Made by a program: the position numbers and the translations under genes. Below, one piece after another: positions 43,613-52,860 of a stretch of 64,000 nucleotides of DNA. Positions within the stretch are counted from its first letter, which is position 1; every line of letters starts with the position of its first letter. The notes under the pieces were generated by a model, which did no database searches, had not been told where the DNA came from, and saw only the letters and a program-made list of their open reading frames with translations. The DNA comes from Spiro-02 sp034114085 (GTDB lineage Bacteria; Spirochaetota; Spirochaetia; Sphaerochaetales; Sphaerochaetaceae): the NCBI GenBank assembly GCA_034114085.1, contig JAXEWB010000049.1, forward strand, positions 62,001 to 126,000, written 5' to 3'.

Positions 43613-46222
43613 ATGGAAGCTGAAAAGAACGGAAAGACACTGATTATCGTCGAGTCGCCTACCAAGGCGAAGACTATCAAGAAATTCCTGCCGTCGAACT
43701 GTACGGTAATCGCCTGCAACGGGCATATCAGGGATCTTCCCGTCGATGATCTTTCCATAGATGTCGCGGCTGGCTACAAACCGAAATACGTAATCGCAGC
43801 AGGCAAGGACAAGCTGATCAAGACGATCAAAAGCGAATTGAAGGACGCTTCCTATCTGCTGCTCGCCACCGATGAAGACCGCGAAGGTGAAAGCATCTCC
43901 TGGCATCTGCTGGAGGTCCTGCACCCGACTGTGCCGTATCAGCGGATGGTGTTCCATGAAATTACCAAGCGGGCGATCCTGCAAGCCCTGGAGCATGGAC
44001 GGGAGCTTGACATGGCGCTTGTCCGGGCGCAGGAGGCGAGGCGTATCCTCGACCGGCTGTACGGCTACACGCTTTCTCCGCTGTTGTGGAAGAAGCTCTC
44101 CAACAAGAACCTTTCCGCCGGGCGAGTACAGTCGCCCGGTTTGCGGCTGATCGTCGATAGGGAGCGGCAACGGATATGTTTCGTCAAAAGTACCTATTGG
44201 GACGCAAAGGCGTTGCTTGCGAAGCAGTCTGGTTCCAAGGCGTCTTTCGAGGCAAAACTTGAGACTGTAAATGCGTTGCGTGTCGCCGGAAGCAAGGATT
44301 TTGACTCCACGACGGGGCAATTGTCCGCTTCAAAACAGTTGTTGTTGCTCGATGAGGCCGCCGCTACGGCCCTTGTCGAAAAATTGAAGGACGCCTCATG
44401 GAAGGTTGATGAAGTCAGGGAGAAGCCCGTGACCTCGCGGCCCGCCCCGCCGTTCATCACCAGTACGTTGCAGCAGGAGGGAAACCGAAAGCTCCGCCTC
44501 AGTGCGAAGGATACGATGAAAATCGCCCAGAAGCTCTATGAAAACGGGTTCATCACCTATATGCGTACAGATTCCCCTACGTTGAGCCAGGAAGGGATCG
44601 CGGCGGCGCGCAGGAGCGTCGAGTCGCTGTATGGCGCGTCGTTCCTGTCGCCTGCCCCCCGGCAGTATTCGGCCAAGTCGGCTTCCGCCCAGGAGGCTCA
44701 TGAGGCGATCCGTCCCGCGGGCGATGAGTTCGTCCATCCTGAAAAGACCGGTCTGCATGGGCGGGAGCTTGCGCTGTATGAGATGATCTGGAAACGGACG
44801 CTGGCCTGCCAGATGGCCGACGCAAAGAAGAGTTCAACCACCGTGAAGGTGCTTGTGACGTGCAAGGACGGCGAAACCGCCCGTTTCGGCGCGACCGGCA
44901 CCCGTATACTGTTCCCCGGATTCATCAGGGTGTACGTCGAGGGCGTGGACGATCCTGAAGCCGCGCTGGACGACAAGGAGGTCCTGCTTCCCGATCTGTC
45001 GGAAGGGGAGGCGCTGGAGCTCAATGAGCTGACGCCCGTGTCCCATGAGACGAAACCGCCCGCTCGGTTCACCGAAGCCACGCTTGTCCAGGAACTCGAG
45101 AAAATGGGAATCGGCCGGCCTTCCACGTATGCGACGATCATCGACAAGCTGTTTGAGCGGAAGTATGTCGTCAAGGACGGGACCGCGATGATCCCGACGT
45201 TCACAGGCTTTGGCGTGGTGCAGTTGCTTGAAGACAATTTCTCCACCATGGTCGACTATGGATTCACCTCTACCATGGAGGACGGTTTGGACCGGATCGC
45301 CACTGAGGACATCAATGAGCTTCAGTTCCTCAAAGGGTTCTACGAAGGCGATTCCGGCCTGTTGCATCAGGTGCAGGAACGTTCGGCGGCAATCAAGCCC
45401 GCTGTAGCGAAACAGATTTCCCTGCCCCAGATTTCCTCGGAGCATCCGGTGATGATCGGCCCCTACGGCGCATATGTGATCGGGCCGAAGGTGGACGGCA
45501 AGGACCAGTTCATCTCCCTGCCCGCCACGATGTTTCCGGGAACGATTACGGACGCTGATATCGTCGCGTTGCTCAAGCAGGGGAAGGAACAGCCGGAAGG
45601 GCCGAAATCCGTAGGTACGGATCCCGCTACGGGGCTTCCGGTCTTGCTGATGAGCGGTCGTTTCGGTGACTATTGGCAGTTGGGTGAGAAATCCGAAGCG
45701 AATCCTGAGCCGAAGCGGGCCAGCGTCCCGAAGGGAAAAAAGGCCGAGTCCTTTGAGTTGTCCAAGATTCTTCAGTTCTTCCAGCTTCCCCGGACCATAG
45801 GTGTCAATCCATCCAACAATGAACCGGTTATCGCCAACAGGGGCAAATACGGTCCGTATGTCGGCAACGCCGGGGAGTTCCGCTCGTTAGCCGACGAAGA
45901 CCGGATGTTCACCATTTCCCTCGATGAAGCCCTGGCGTTGCTCGCCGCTCCCAAACCGGGACGGAATGCCGCGAGGGGCGGTAAGGGTGGCGGTTCTGAT
46001 GGCGGCTCAGGCAAGGCGTCGGCCAAAGCTTCATCCCCGGCGTTGATTGAGCTGGGCGAGTACGAGGGGCAGAAGGTCGGTGTGCTCAGCGGTCGGTATG
46101 GGTTCTATCTGAAACATGGCAAGGACAACTACGCCTTGCCGTATGCGATGAAGAAGAACGAAGACGCCCTCAAGCAATTGACCTTGGACCAGGCCGTCGA
46201 GATTATCAAGAACAAGAAATAG
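43613..46222 (+). CDS. topA: DNA topoisomerase I (type IA)
   Basis: This 869-residue enzyme relaxes negative supercoils. It shows the Toprim start LIIVESPTKAKTIKKFL, metal motif ATDEDREGESISWH, and the strand-cleaving Tyr316 in FITYMRTDSPTLS. GRPSTYATIIDKL follows. Instead of zinc fingers the C-terminus has four glycine-rich repeats (GPYGAYVIGP, SGRFGDYWQLG, NRGKYGPYVGN, SGRYGFYLKHG), split by a Gly/Ser/Lys linker near residues 785-805. The start MEAEKNGKT has GGAG six bases upstream. An ATG four codons earlier is too close to GGAGG. Confidence 0.95.
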   Translation: MEAEKNGKTLIIVESPTKAKTIKKFLPSNCTVIACNGHIRDLPVDDLSIDVAAGYKPKYVIAAGKDKLIKTIKSELKDASYLLLATDEDREGESISWHLLEVLHPTVPYQRMVFHEITKRAILQALEHGRELDMALVRAQEARRILDRLYGYTLSPLLWKKLSNKNLSAGRVQSPGLRLIVDRERQRICFVKSTYWDAKALLAKQSGSKASFEAKLETVNALRVAGSKDFDSTTGQLSASKQLLLLDEAAATALVEKLKDASWKVDEVREKPVTSRPAPPFITSTLQQEGNRKLRLSAKDTMKIAQKLYENGFITYMRTDSPTLSQEGIAAARRSVESLYGASFLSPAPRQYSAKSASAQEAHEAIRPAGDEFVHPEKTGLHGRELALYEMIWKRTLACQMADAKKSSTTVKVLVTCKDGETARFGATGTRILFPGFIRVYVEGVDDPEAALDDKEVLLPDLSEGEALELNELTPVSHETKPPARFTEATLVQELEKMGIGRPSTYATIIDKLFERKYVVKDGTAMIPTFTGFGVVQLLEDNFSTMVDYGFTSTMEDGLDRIATEDINELQFLKGFYEGDSGLLHQVQERSAAIKPAVAKQISLPQISSEHPVMIGPYGAYVIGPKVDGKDQFISLPATMFPGTITDADIVALLKQGKEQPEGPKSVGTDPATGLPVLLMSGRFGDYWQLGEKSEANPEPKRASVPKGKKAESFELSKILQFFQLPRTIGVNPSNNEPVIANRGKYGPYVGNAGEFRSLADEDRMFTISLDEALALLAAPKPGRNAARGGKGGGSDGGSGKASAKASSPALIELGEYEGQKVGVLSGRYGFYLKHGKDNYALPYAMKKNEDALKQLTLDQAVEIIKNKK

Positions 46223-46427
46223 CGTCGGAGAGGCTATCCAAAGGGGAACTTTCCGACTCGTTCCGTCAGAACCGGAAAAGCTGTTCCAAAAGTCGGTACA
46301 GAACATACCGGTGTTGGAACCGAGGCCGAAGCAAAGCCGCCGTGTGAGTTCCTTTCAGCTTTCTGCTGGCAGGATGTACAGGGTAGCTTTTGTGTATATC
46401 GATATATCGGGCCGTCAGATGCTCCGT

Positions 46428-47759
46428 CTAGCCATTCCTCCGTCGCCACAGTACCGCGGTCAGCGCCGTCAGCAGGAATTGCGATGCGGTATAGGCCATC
46501 CATACGCCGTCCAGCCCGAAGCATAGCGGCAGCACCGCCAGCATCAGGGGAGTGGTGATGAATGCGTCGCTGTAGATGATCACCGAAGCCCGCAGCGGTC
46601 TCCCCGAAGCGTACATGAATGCCGTCATCACCCGTATCAGGCCAGTGAAGGGAAATGCGAAGGCTGTGTAGAGAAATCCCTGTGAAATGTAGTCGGAGAC
46701 AAGATCGGAAGCCCCGAAGAAGTGGCTGATCGCATAGCGCGAGGGCAGGAGCGCCACGATTGCCAGGCCTCCGAACACGATGGAATGGATTAGCGCCTTG
46801 CGGAGGTTCCAACCCATCGTCATGATGTCGCCCGCTCCATATGCCTTGCTGACCAGCGGCTGTATGCCGTCGCCTATGCCGGATTGCAGGTTGATGATCG
46901 GATGGATAACATACAGCATGACTGAATAGGCCGCCAAACCAGCCGTACCGCCGTATCGCAATGTCGCATAATTGTTGAGTATGATGATCATGCCATAGGT
47001 GATCGCCGTCCCGAACGGGCTGATTCCCGTGGTGAGGATACCTTTCACTTCCTTTGCGTTCAGGCGCAGATCCTTGAACCGCAGTCGTCCGACGAAGGAG
47101 TTTTCCGACGTGAGGTTGATGAAACAGGGAATCGCAGTGACCAGCTGGGAACAGACGGTGGCGATTGCCGCGCCGGTCAGTCCCCAGCCGAAGACCATGA
47201 TGAACAGATAGTCCAGTACGATGTTCGTAATGAGGCCGGCGACCATGATCAGCATCGCCAGCCGTGGTTTGCTGTCGTTGCGGAGCAGGGGAGAGAGCCC
47301 CAATCCGAAAATCTGGAAAAAACAACCCCCGACTACCACGGTCGTGTAGTCAACGGCCATGGACATGAGCAATGGGTCGTCGCCCGCGCCCAACACTTTG
47401 AGCAACGGACGCTGGAAGGCGAACAGCAGCCCCATGATCAATGCCACGGAGACAAGCAGCAGGCTGATGGTGTCTCCGCGGACGGAAGCTGCGCCGTCCT
47501 TGTTCTTTTCGCCCCTGCGGATGGAGAACAGTGCCGCGCCACCGGTTCCGATACCGGTTCCCGTGGCTAGAATCAGCGTCATGAAGGGCCAGGCGATATT
47601 GATGGCCGCAAGTCCGACGTCCCCTGTCGCCCGTCCGACGAAGATGCCGTCGACGATTGTATAGAACCCACCGAGGACGACGGTCGTGATCGATGGGATG
47701 ACGTATCTATAATACTCCCCGCCAAGTTTCCTGGAGCTTGGCCTCTGTAGGTTGTCCAT
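46428..47759 (-). CDS. MATE-family multidrug/sodium antiporter
   Basis: This 443-residue inner-membrane exporter has about twelve helices in two homologous halves. The first half shows VIPSITTVVLGGFYTIVDGIFVGR and GGAALFSIRRGEKN. The second half shows a matching pattern, SVMLYVIHPIINLQSGIGDG followed by IQPLVSKAYGAGD. This arrangement fits the MepA/NorM-like branch. The start MDNLQRPSSRK is preceded by GGAAGG. The promoter lies 22 bp further upstream. The gene is monocistronic and convergent with topA. Substrate not predictable. Confidence 0.88.
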   Translation of the reverse strand: MDNLQRPSSRKLGGEYYRYVIPSITTVVLGGFYTIVDGIFVGRATGDVGLAAINIAWPFMTLILATGTGIGTGGAALFSIRRGEKNKDGAASVRGDTISLLLVSVALIMGLLFAFQRPLLKVLGAGDDPLLMSMAVDYTTVVVGGCFFQIFGLGLSPLLRNDSKPRLAMLIMVAGLITNIVLDYLFIMVFGWGLTGAAIATVCSQLVTAIPCFINLTSENSFVGRLRFKDLRLNAKEVKGILTTGISPFGTAITYGMIIILNNYATLRYGGTAGLAAYSVMLYVIHPIINLQSGIGDGIQPLVSKAYGAGDIMTMGWNLRKALIHSIVFGGLAIVALLPSRYAISHFFGASDLVSDYISQGFLYTAFAFPFTGLIRVMTAFMYASGRPLRASVIIYSDAFITTPLMLAVLPLCFGLDGVWMAYTASQFLLTALTAVLWRRRNG

Positions 47760-47781
47760 ATGCCTTCCCGAATATCCCAGC

Positions 47782-47810
47782 ACTATAGTTTGGCGATATG
47801 CAAAAGTCAA
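47782..47810 (-). promoter_or_regulatory. Promoter of the MATE gene
   Basis: On the minus strand TTGACT (47805-47810), 17 nt, TATAGT (47782-47787). Confidence 0.6.
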
Positions 47811-47981
47811 GTGATTGCCCGATTTCCCTATGAAGCAACAGAATATGGCGACTAATGGCTGTTGTCGGCTATTTTTCCACCATACGCCTTGACCGTCTTG
47901 GACGCTATCTGTATGTTTTGATGATACCGAAAGCCTCCCGTAAGTGTATGTGTTGACTTTTGGATCGGGGAGATGAGATTC

Positions 47982-49178
47982 ATGGCTGCTAGTCCTGCGC
48001 GAAGGCGCTCCAATACATATATGAAACGGTCGGTTCACCGACCGTTGAAGCCGGTCTGTACCGATGTCGTCGGTGCGCTGTCGGCTGAGTTCGGCGTACC
48101 CCAGCCCCGTATCGAGGAGACTCTACGTGGTTGCGGGCTCAACCTTGACCAGGATCCGAAGGGCTATCAGATGCCGCTGTACCGGGAAATCCTCAGTTGC
48201 AGGCTCGGCCGGTTTGAATCGTATGCATCGGGCGATCCTTCCGTAGAAGAGTTGCTCGATGAACAACTGCGTGTGTTCGATGAAATCTATGTCGATACCG
48301 CGCCGATCATTCAGGAGGACTGGTTCCTCAAATTCCTCGCGGACGCCACGCCGATTCTGCGCAGGCGCAAGAAGCGCCTCATCATCCTGGAAAAGACGAT
48401 GGAGGAGTTGCACGGTTTGAAGGGTAATGCGGAAAAGGACAGGGACGTGCGTATTCGTGCGTTGATTCGCCCTGAGCTGATTCGTTTTCTCGCGAGGAAG
48501 GGGCTTGTTCGGATTCAGGATACGGGGTCGAGGGGGATCGCCGACGACCATCTGGTATCCGTGTTCGCGGCCAAACGCCAGCGGGAGTCCCTGCTGCTGA
48601 TTACCCAGGACAGAGGGTTGAGCGAGCGTATCGTCCGTATCGCCGCTGAGCCGGCCAGCCCCGTGGTGACGGAGGAAAAGATGGGCTTTTTCGCAGGGCT
48701 GTTTGGTAAAAAGCCCGACCCCGTGGTCGTGGAACGGAAGATGATGGTCTGCAAGTTCAACGATCAAGGCGCTTTATGCAGGTTCTACCTATGTCCGGAC
48801 TGCGCGGAGAGTTTCTATGACGTTCCAGTCGATGGCAACGGCATGGTGCTTTGCCATCGTTGCTATCAGAACCGTCAGTTCGCCGAACAGGCCGAGGTTC
48901 AGAAAGCTGAATCCGAAGCCCGTCGCGCCGAAGCCGCGGCCCGGCGCCAGGAAATGAAAGCTGCCCAAGAGGCCCGCAGGGAGCTTGAGCGCAAGGAGGC
49001 GGAGGAAGCGGCGAAAGCCGCGGCCCGTATGGCCGCCAAAGCCGCCGCCAAGGAGATTCGCACCGTTGACGATGCCGTACGGCGAAAACGCCGTCATATG
49101 CTCAACCTTGTTGTGTGCGTCGGGGCTTCGGTCGTGGTCGTCTGTCTCTGCATACTGATTTTCCTCTTGCTGATGTAG
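47982..49178 (+). CDS. PIN-domain protein with zinc ribbon, coiled coil and C-terminal anchor
   Basis: This 398-residue protein combines four parts. Residues about 100-225 resemble a PIN nuclease domain: Asp105 in IYVDTAPI, acidic EKTMEELHGL, IADDHLVSVFAA and LLITQDRGLSE provide the four acidic positions. Residues 266-295 hold a zinc ribbon with Cys271/Cys274 and Cys291/Cys294. A charged Ala/Glu/Arg helix follows (about 300-365), then one hydrophobic segment at the very C-terminus (about 372-396), as in tail-anchored proteins. The start is chosen for GGGGAG nine bases upstream. I know no characterised protein with this set. RNA cleavage at the membrane is a guess. Confidence 0.7.
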   Translation: MAASPARRRSNTYMKRSVHRPLKPVCTDVVGALSAEFGVPQPRIEETLRGCGLNLDQDPKGYQMPLYREILSCRLGRFESYASGDPSVEELLDEQLRVFDEIYVDTAPIIQEDWFLKFLADATPILRRRKKRLIILEKTMEELHGLKGNAEKDRDVRIRALIRPELIRFLARKGLVRIQDTGSRGIADDHLVSVFAAKRQRESLLLITQDRGLSERIVRIAAEPASPVVTEEKMGFFAGLFGKKPDPVVVERKMMVCKFNDQGALCRFYLCPDCAESFYDVPVDGNGMVLCHRCYQNRQFAEQAEVQKAESEARRAEAAARRQEMKAAQEARRELERKEAEEAAKAAARMAAKAAAKEIRTVDDAVRRKRRHMLNLVVCVGASVVVVCLCILIFLLLM

Positions 49179-49328
49179 TTCGTCATGTAGTGTTTTAGTC
49201 GATACCATTGTTTCTGTTGGTTGCCTGCTTGTTGATGTGCTTGTTCCCACAGTAGTAGATTTTCCTCCATGATGGTATGTCGTCGCCATAGTGGTATGTC
49301 GCTGCCCTGACGACATGAAATTGTCCTG

Positions 49329-49480
49329 GCGGCATGGTGTTTCCGTTACGGCGTGGTGTTCCCGCTGCGGCGTGGTGTTTCCGTTGCGGCGTGGTGTTTC
49401 CGTTGCGGCATGGTGTTTCCGTTGCGGCGTGGTGTTCCCGCTGTGGCATGGTGTTCCCGCTGCGGCATGGTGTTTCCGCT
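49329..49480 (+). repeat. Eight tandem copies of a 19-nt repeat
   Basis: The unit GCGGCRTGGTGTTYCCGYT occurs eight times in full (8 x 19 nt), then once in part (49481-49490), with only a few substitutions. Two degenerate 19-nt words precede it at about 49268-49305. The array ends five bases before the -35 box of avtA. Confidence 0.9.
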
Positions 49481-49495
49481 GCGGCGTGGTTGCTC

Positions 49496-49525
49496 TTGAT
49501 ATCCCGTGGGCGATGCTGATAGTAT
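49496..49525 (+). promoter_or_regulatory. avtA promoter, near-leaderless
   Basis: TTGATA (49496-49501), 18 nt, TAGTAT (49520-49525). The ATG begins eight bases after the -10 box and no ribosome binding site is visible. Confidence 0.5.
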
Positions 49526-49533
49526 CGTCTCCT

Positions 49534-50820
49534 ATGGAACTTTCAGATTTTGGTAAGAAGCTTACCTCCCGTTCAGGGATTCTTCAGTTGATGGATGATT
49601 TGGGCAAACCGCTTCCTCCTGGAGTGGAGCCTTTTCCGCTTGGCGGGGGGAATCCGGCTCGCGTACCCGAGGTCGAGCAGACGTATCGGCGTGAGATGAA
49701 GGCCCTGCTGTCTTCCGGCGATGCCTTTGAAGACGCCATTTCGCATTATGACGCACCGCAAGGTCGCATGTCGTTCGTCGCCGCAGTGGCGGCTTTCCTG
49801 TCTGAACGATATAGGTGGCCGATTACTTCCGAGAACGTGGTCGTCACCAACGGCAGCCAAAGCGCGATGTTCTATCTGTTCAACCTCTTTTCTGGTTCGT
49901 TCGGCGACCACCGCAAGACGGTGTTGTTTCCGCTGATGCCGGAATATGTCGGCTATGCCGACCAAGGGATCGAGCTAGGGACGTTTGCCAGCGTGCCGTC
50001 CCATTGTGTCTATTTCGAGGATCGCATATTCAAATATATGATTGACTTTCCATCGGTGGAGGCCTATCTCGCGGGACATCCCGAAGTCGGCGCGATCTGC
50101 GTTTCCCGCCCGACAAACCCGTCCGGCAATGTGATTACCGACGTTGAGCTTTCCCGGCTTTCATCGCTTGCCCACCAATACGGGATTCCGTTGGTCGTGG
50201 ACAATGCCTATGGACTGCCGTTTCCCGATATCGTCTTTACCGATGATGCCACGCCGCTCTGGAACGAGGATATCGTGTTGTCGATGAGCCTATCCAAGAT
50301 TGGGCTTCCTGCCATTCGCACCGGAATTGTGGTCGCCCGGGCAGAAATCATCGCCGCATTGTCCAACCTTAATGCAATCGTTGCTCTTGCCGCCGGTTCG
50401 CTAGGTCAGGTGCTCGCGGAGCGGTTGATTCGTACCGGAGAACTGGTCGATCTGGCCCAGAATGCGGTGCATCCCTATTATCAAAGCAAGGCTGACATGG
50501 CTCAGACGTGGATTCGTGAGTTCTTTGACGGAACCGAATATTATTATCATCGTATCGAGGGTTCTATTTTCTGTTGGCTTTATTTGCCCCGGCTTGATGT
50601 TCCGACGGTCGAATTCTATGAGATATTGAAGGCCGACGGGGTGGTGACGGTACCTGGCGAGTATTCGTTCTTTGGGCATCCCGACCAGCTTGCCGGGAAA
50701 CCGTATCCTCATGACCACTACGATAAATGCCTGCGCCTGAACTATTCCGCGCCGGACGAAAAGGTGAGGGAGGGCTTGCGGAGGATCGCTGCTCGGTACA
50801 GGGAACATATGAGGGGGTGA
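49534..50820 (+). CDS. avtA: Valine-pyruvate aminotransferase
   Basis: This PLP enzyme exchanges amino groups between valine and alanine. It follows E. coli AvtA through its length: MLGGGNPA-like PLGGGNPARVPEVEQ, SHYDAPQGR, NGSQSAMFYLFNLFSG, ICVSRPTNPSGNVITD, DNAYGLPFP and the PLP-lysine segment SMSLSKIGLP, with the phosphate-binding Arg in RTG. The length of 428 residues is normal. The start MELSDFGKK matches the family and fits a near-leaderless mRNA. The frame is open through the upstream tandem repeat, but that part is not protein-like. Confidence 0.92.
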   Translation: MELSDFGKKLTSRSGILQLMDDLGKPLPPGVEPFPLGGGNPARVPEVEQTYRREMKALLSSGDAFEDAISHYDAPQGRMSFVAAVAAFLSERYRWPITSENVVVTNGSQSAMFYLFNLFSGSFGDHRKTVLFPLMPEYVGYADQGIELGTFASVPSHCVYFEDRIFKYMIDFPSVEAYLAGHPEVGAICVSRPTNPSGNVITDVELSRLSSLAHQYGIPLVVDNAYGLPFPDIVFTDDATPLWNEDIVLSMSLSKIGLPAIRTGIVVARAEIIAALSNLNAIVALAAGSLGQVLAERLIRTGELVDLAQNAVHPYYQSKADMAQTWIREFFDGTEYYYHRIEGSIFCWLYLPRLDVPTVEFYEILKADGVVTVPGEYSFFGHPDQLAGKPYPHDHYDKCLRLNYSAPDEKVREGLRRIAARYREHMRG

Positions 50821-50932
50821 TGGAATCGCTTTTGGGGTAGGGCACCTGATGACGTATTATTTTTAAGATTTCCGTTTATTGGTGATGGGGTTGCTTTTTT
50901 TCAGTTGAACATTCAGTTGTCGGTGCCAAAGG

Positions 50933-50961
50933 TTGACGAAGGTCGGAGAATCCCATATTAT
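50933..50961 (+). promoter_or_regulatory. Promoter of tRNA-Arg
   Basis: TTGACG (50933-50938), 17 nt, TATTAT (50956-50961), 16 bp before the mature tRNA. Confidence 0.75.
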
Positions 50962-50977
50962 CACTGTTGCTATATTC

Positions 50978-51051
50978 GCTCCGATAGCTCAGCTGGATAG
51001 AGCGTCTCCCTCCTAAGGAGAAGGTCATGCGTTCGAATCGCATTCGGGGTA
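50978..51051 (+). tRNA. tRNA-Arg (CCT)
   Basis: The 74 bases form a cloverleaf: D stem GCTC/GAGC, anticodon stem TCTCC/GGAGA with loop CTCCTAA (anticodon CCT, reading AGG), T stem ATGCG/CGCAT and loop TTCGAAT. The acceptor GCTCCGA pairs with TCGGGGT, giving G1-U72 and U3-G70 pairs. The discriminator is A and CCA is not encoded. Confidence 0.93.
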
Positions 51052-51062
51052 TGGGCACAGGC

Positions 51063-51096
51063 AAGGCCGTCACGGTTTGTGGCGGCCTTATTTTTT
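51063..51096 (+). terminator. Terminator of tRNA-Arg
   Basis: AAGGCCGTCAC (51063-51073) pairs with GTGGCGGCCTT (51079-51089) through 11 bp with one G-U, then ATTTTTT. Confidence 0.88.
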
Positions 51097-51226
51097 GCCA
51101 GTCTTCCTGTTTATGATTGCTAAGATGTCTGACTCTGGCGCTATAGTCCAGTTTTTGTGTCTCTGGATGGCCAGAATTGGCAAACTGGTATCCCGATACG
51201 CCAGATGTACAGGAGATAACGCCCTT

Positions 51227-51376
51227 TTGCAGGACGCAATCCCGACATACAGGACGTAATCCCGTCATAAAGGACGTAGACGACAGGTAGCTCCGACATA
51301 CAGGACGTAATCCCATCATAAAGGACGCAATCCCGTCATAAAGGACGTAGCAACAACATGCAGGACGCGACCTCAG
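51227..51376 (+). repeat. Second array of the 20/31-nt repeat, seven units
   Basis: Seven units with the AGGACG core, six of 19-20 nt and one of 31 nt carrying GGTAGCTCCGA. They share sequence and orientation with the array at 30582-30955. The array lies between the tRNA-Arg terminator and the convergent GltD-like gene. Confidence 0.88.
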
Positions 51377-51586
51377 CCCCAGCATCATGCATGGAAAGCA
51401 AGCGGATGGGCATTAAGAAAGTCATGGCGGACAACACGATTATACCGGGGGCGGCGTTGCTTTTGTCAACTTGCCTCTGACGTACATAGCAACATTTCCA
51501 TTTCGGTGCAGAACGGATGGGTCAGCGAGACTGACCCGTTCCACTATCGGCTTGGAGATGTCATTTTTTGGTGCGGAGCTGACAGG

Positions 51587-52807
51587 TCAGCAGGGCAGGC
51601 CCTTGACGTATTCGTCCATGCTTTTCGCGACCTGTTTCGCATAGCTTGTGGCTTGGACCACCGTTTTTGCACCAAGCACGACATCCCCCGCGGCGAAGAT
51701 GCCCGGACAGGTCGTCTGGCCCTTCTCATCGGTCAGAAGAAGGCCTGCGGTACTGGCCTTGAGGCCTTCTGTTGTATTTACTAATTTGGATTTCGGACCT
51801 TGGGAGATGGCGATGATCGTCTGGTCCGCCTGTATCGGTATATCCTGATCATCGCTTCCGATGATATGACCAGCGTCATCGAAGATGTTTTTGTGAAATA
51901 CTGGGCCACTGGAGGTGATTCGGTTCACCGCATAGCCATATTCGATTTTCGCCCCGTCAAGCAACGCATATTCCCGTTCCTCTTCCGTAGCGTCGCAGAC
52001 GAGCCTTCTCGCATATAATGTGACATGATGGTTTCCATTGCGCAGAATCGTCCGCGCGACATCCATCGCCGTATTACCGGCACCGATGATTGCGATATTT
52101 TCTCCAAGGACGTAGGCGGAGGGGTTTGCGAGGTAGTCGATTGCAAAATGAACATTTCCGAGGCTTTCTCCTACCACGCCCAGCTTCTTGGGCCGCCATA
52201 CGCCGGTTCCGATGAATATCGCTTTGTAACCGTCTCTGAAAAGATCCTTGATTTCCAGTGCTCCGCCGATTGTCGTGTTCGGTCTGATCTTGATGCCGAG
52301 GGAAATCAGTTTTTTCCTGTAGCGTTCCAGAATGGATTTTGGAAGGCGGAATTCGGGAATGCCATATTGCAGAACCCCGCCGATTTTATCCTTTGCGTCA
52401 AAGATCGTTACGTCATACCCCATTTTCGTCATTTCTATGGCGATAGTGATGCCTGCGGGACCGGCGCCGATTACGCCGATCATGTTTCCATTCTTTTCCT
52501 GACATTCAATCTCTACCTGGTCGAGGCAGGCGTTCGAGATATAGTTCTCGATGGAGGAGATATGTACCGGCTGCCCTTTTCTCCCCAGGACGCAATGCCC
52601 TTCGCACTGAGCCTGATGGTCGCATACAAGAGAGCAGACGATAGACAGGGGATTGTTTTCAAAGACGAATTTTCCCCCTTGCTTGATTTCCCCCTCCTTG
52701 AGGGATTTTATCATCATCGGAATAGGTGTTTTGATTGGACAGCCCTCCATGCAGAGCGGTTTCTTGCATTGCAGGCAACGGTTAGCTTCTTCAATGACAT
52801 GTATCAT
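51587..52807 (-). CDS. GltD-like NAD(P)H flavin oxidoreductase
   Basis: This 406-residue flavoprotein is of the glutamate-synthase small-subunit/NfnB/SudA family. The N-terminus has two Cys groups for iron-sulfur clusters: CLQCKKPLCMEGC with Cys11, 14, 19 and 23, and CSLVCDHQAQCEGHC. The FAD motif is GVIGAGPAGITIA and the NAD(P) motif AIIGAGNTAMDVAR. GIFAAGDVVLGAKTVVQA closes the FAD site. It is about 50 residues shorter than stand-alone GltA-type enzymes, and no large subunit is nearby, so it may pair with a distant partner. The start MIHVIEE has GGAGG about nine bases upstream. A pair of direct repeats lies in its promoter region. Confidence 0.85.
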   Translation of the reverse strand: MIHVIEEANRCLQCKKPLCMEGCPIKTPIPMMIKSLKEGEIKQGGKFVFENNPLSIVCSLVCDHQAQCEGHCVLGRKGQPVHISSIENYISNACLDQVEIECQEKNGNMIGVIGAGPAGITIAIEMTKMGYDVTIFDAKDKIGGVLQYGIPEFRLPKSILERYRKKLISLGIKIRPNTTIGGALEIKDLFRDGYKAIFIGTGVWRPKKLGVVGESLGNVHFAIDYLANPSAYVLGENIAIIGAGNTAMDVARTILRNGNHHVTLYARRLVCDATEEEREYALLDGAKIEYGYAVNRITSSGPVFHKNIFDDAGHIIGSDDQDIPIQADQTIIAISQGPKSKLVNTTEGLKASTAGLLLTDEKGQTTCPGIFAAGDVVLGAKTVVQATSYAKQVAKSMDEYVKGLPC

Positions 52808-52860
52808 GATTGAATTCCTCCTCCATGCCGACATGGTAGAATTTTTGCATAAACAAATGA

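Noticed and set aside
49291..49533. N-terminal extension of AvtA through the 19-nt repeat
   Set aside because: The family start is at 49534, a promoter lies just upstream of it, and the repeat-encoded residues resemble no protein.
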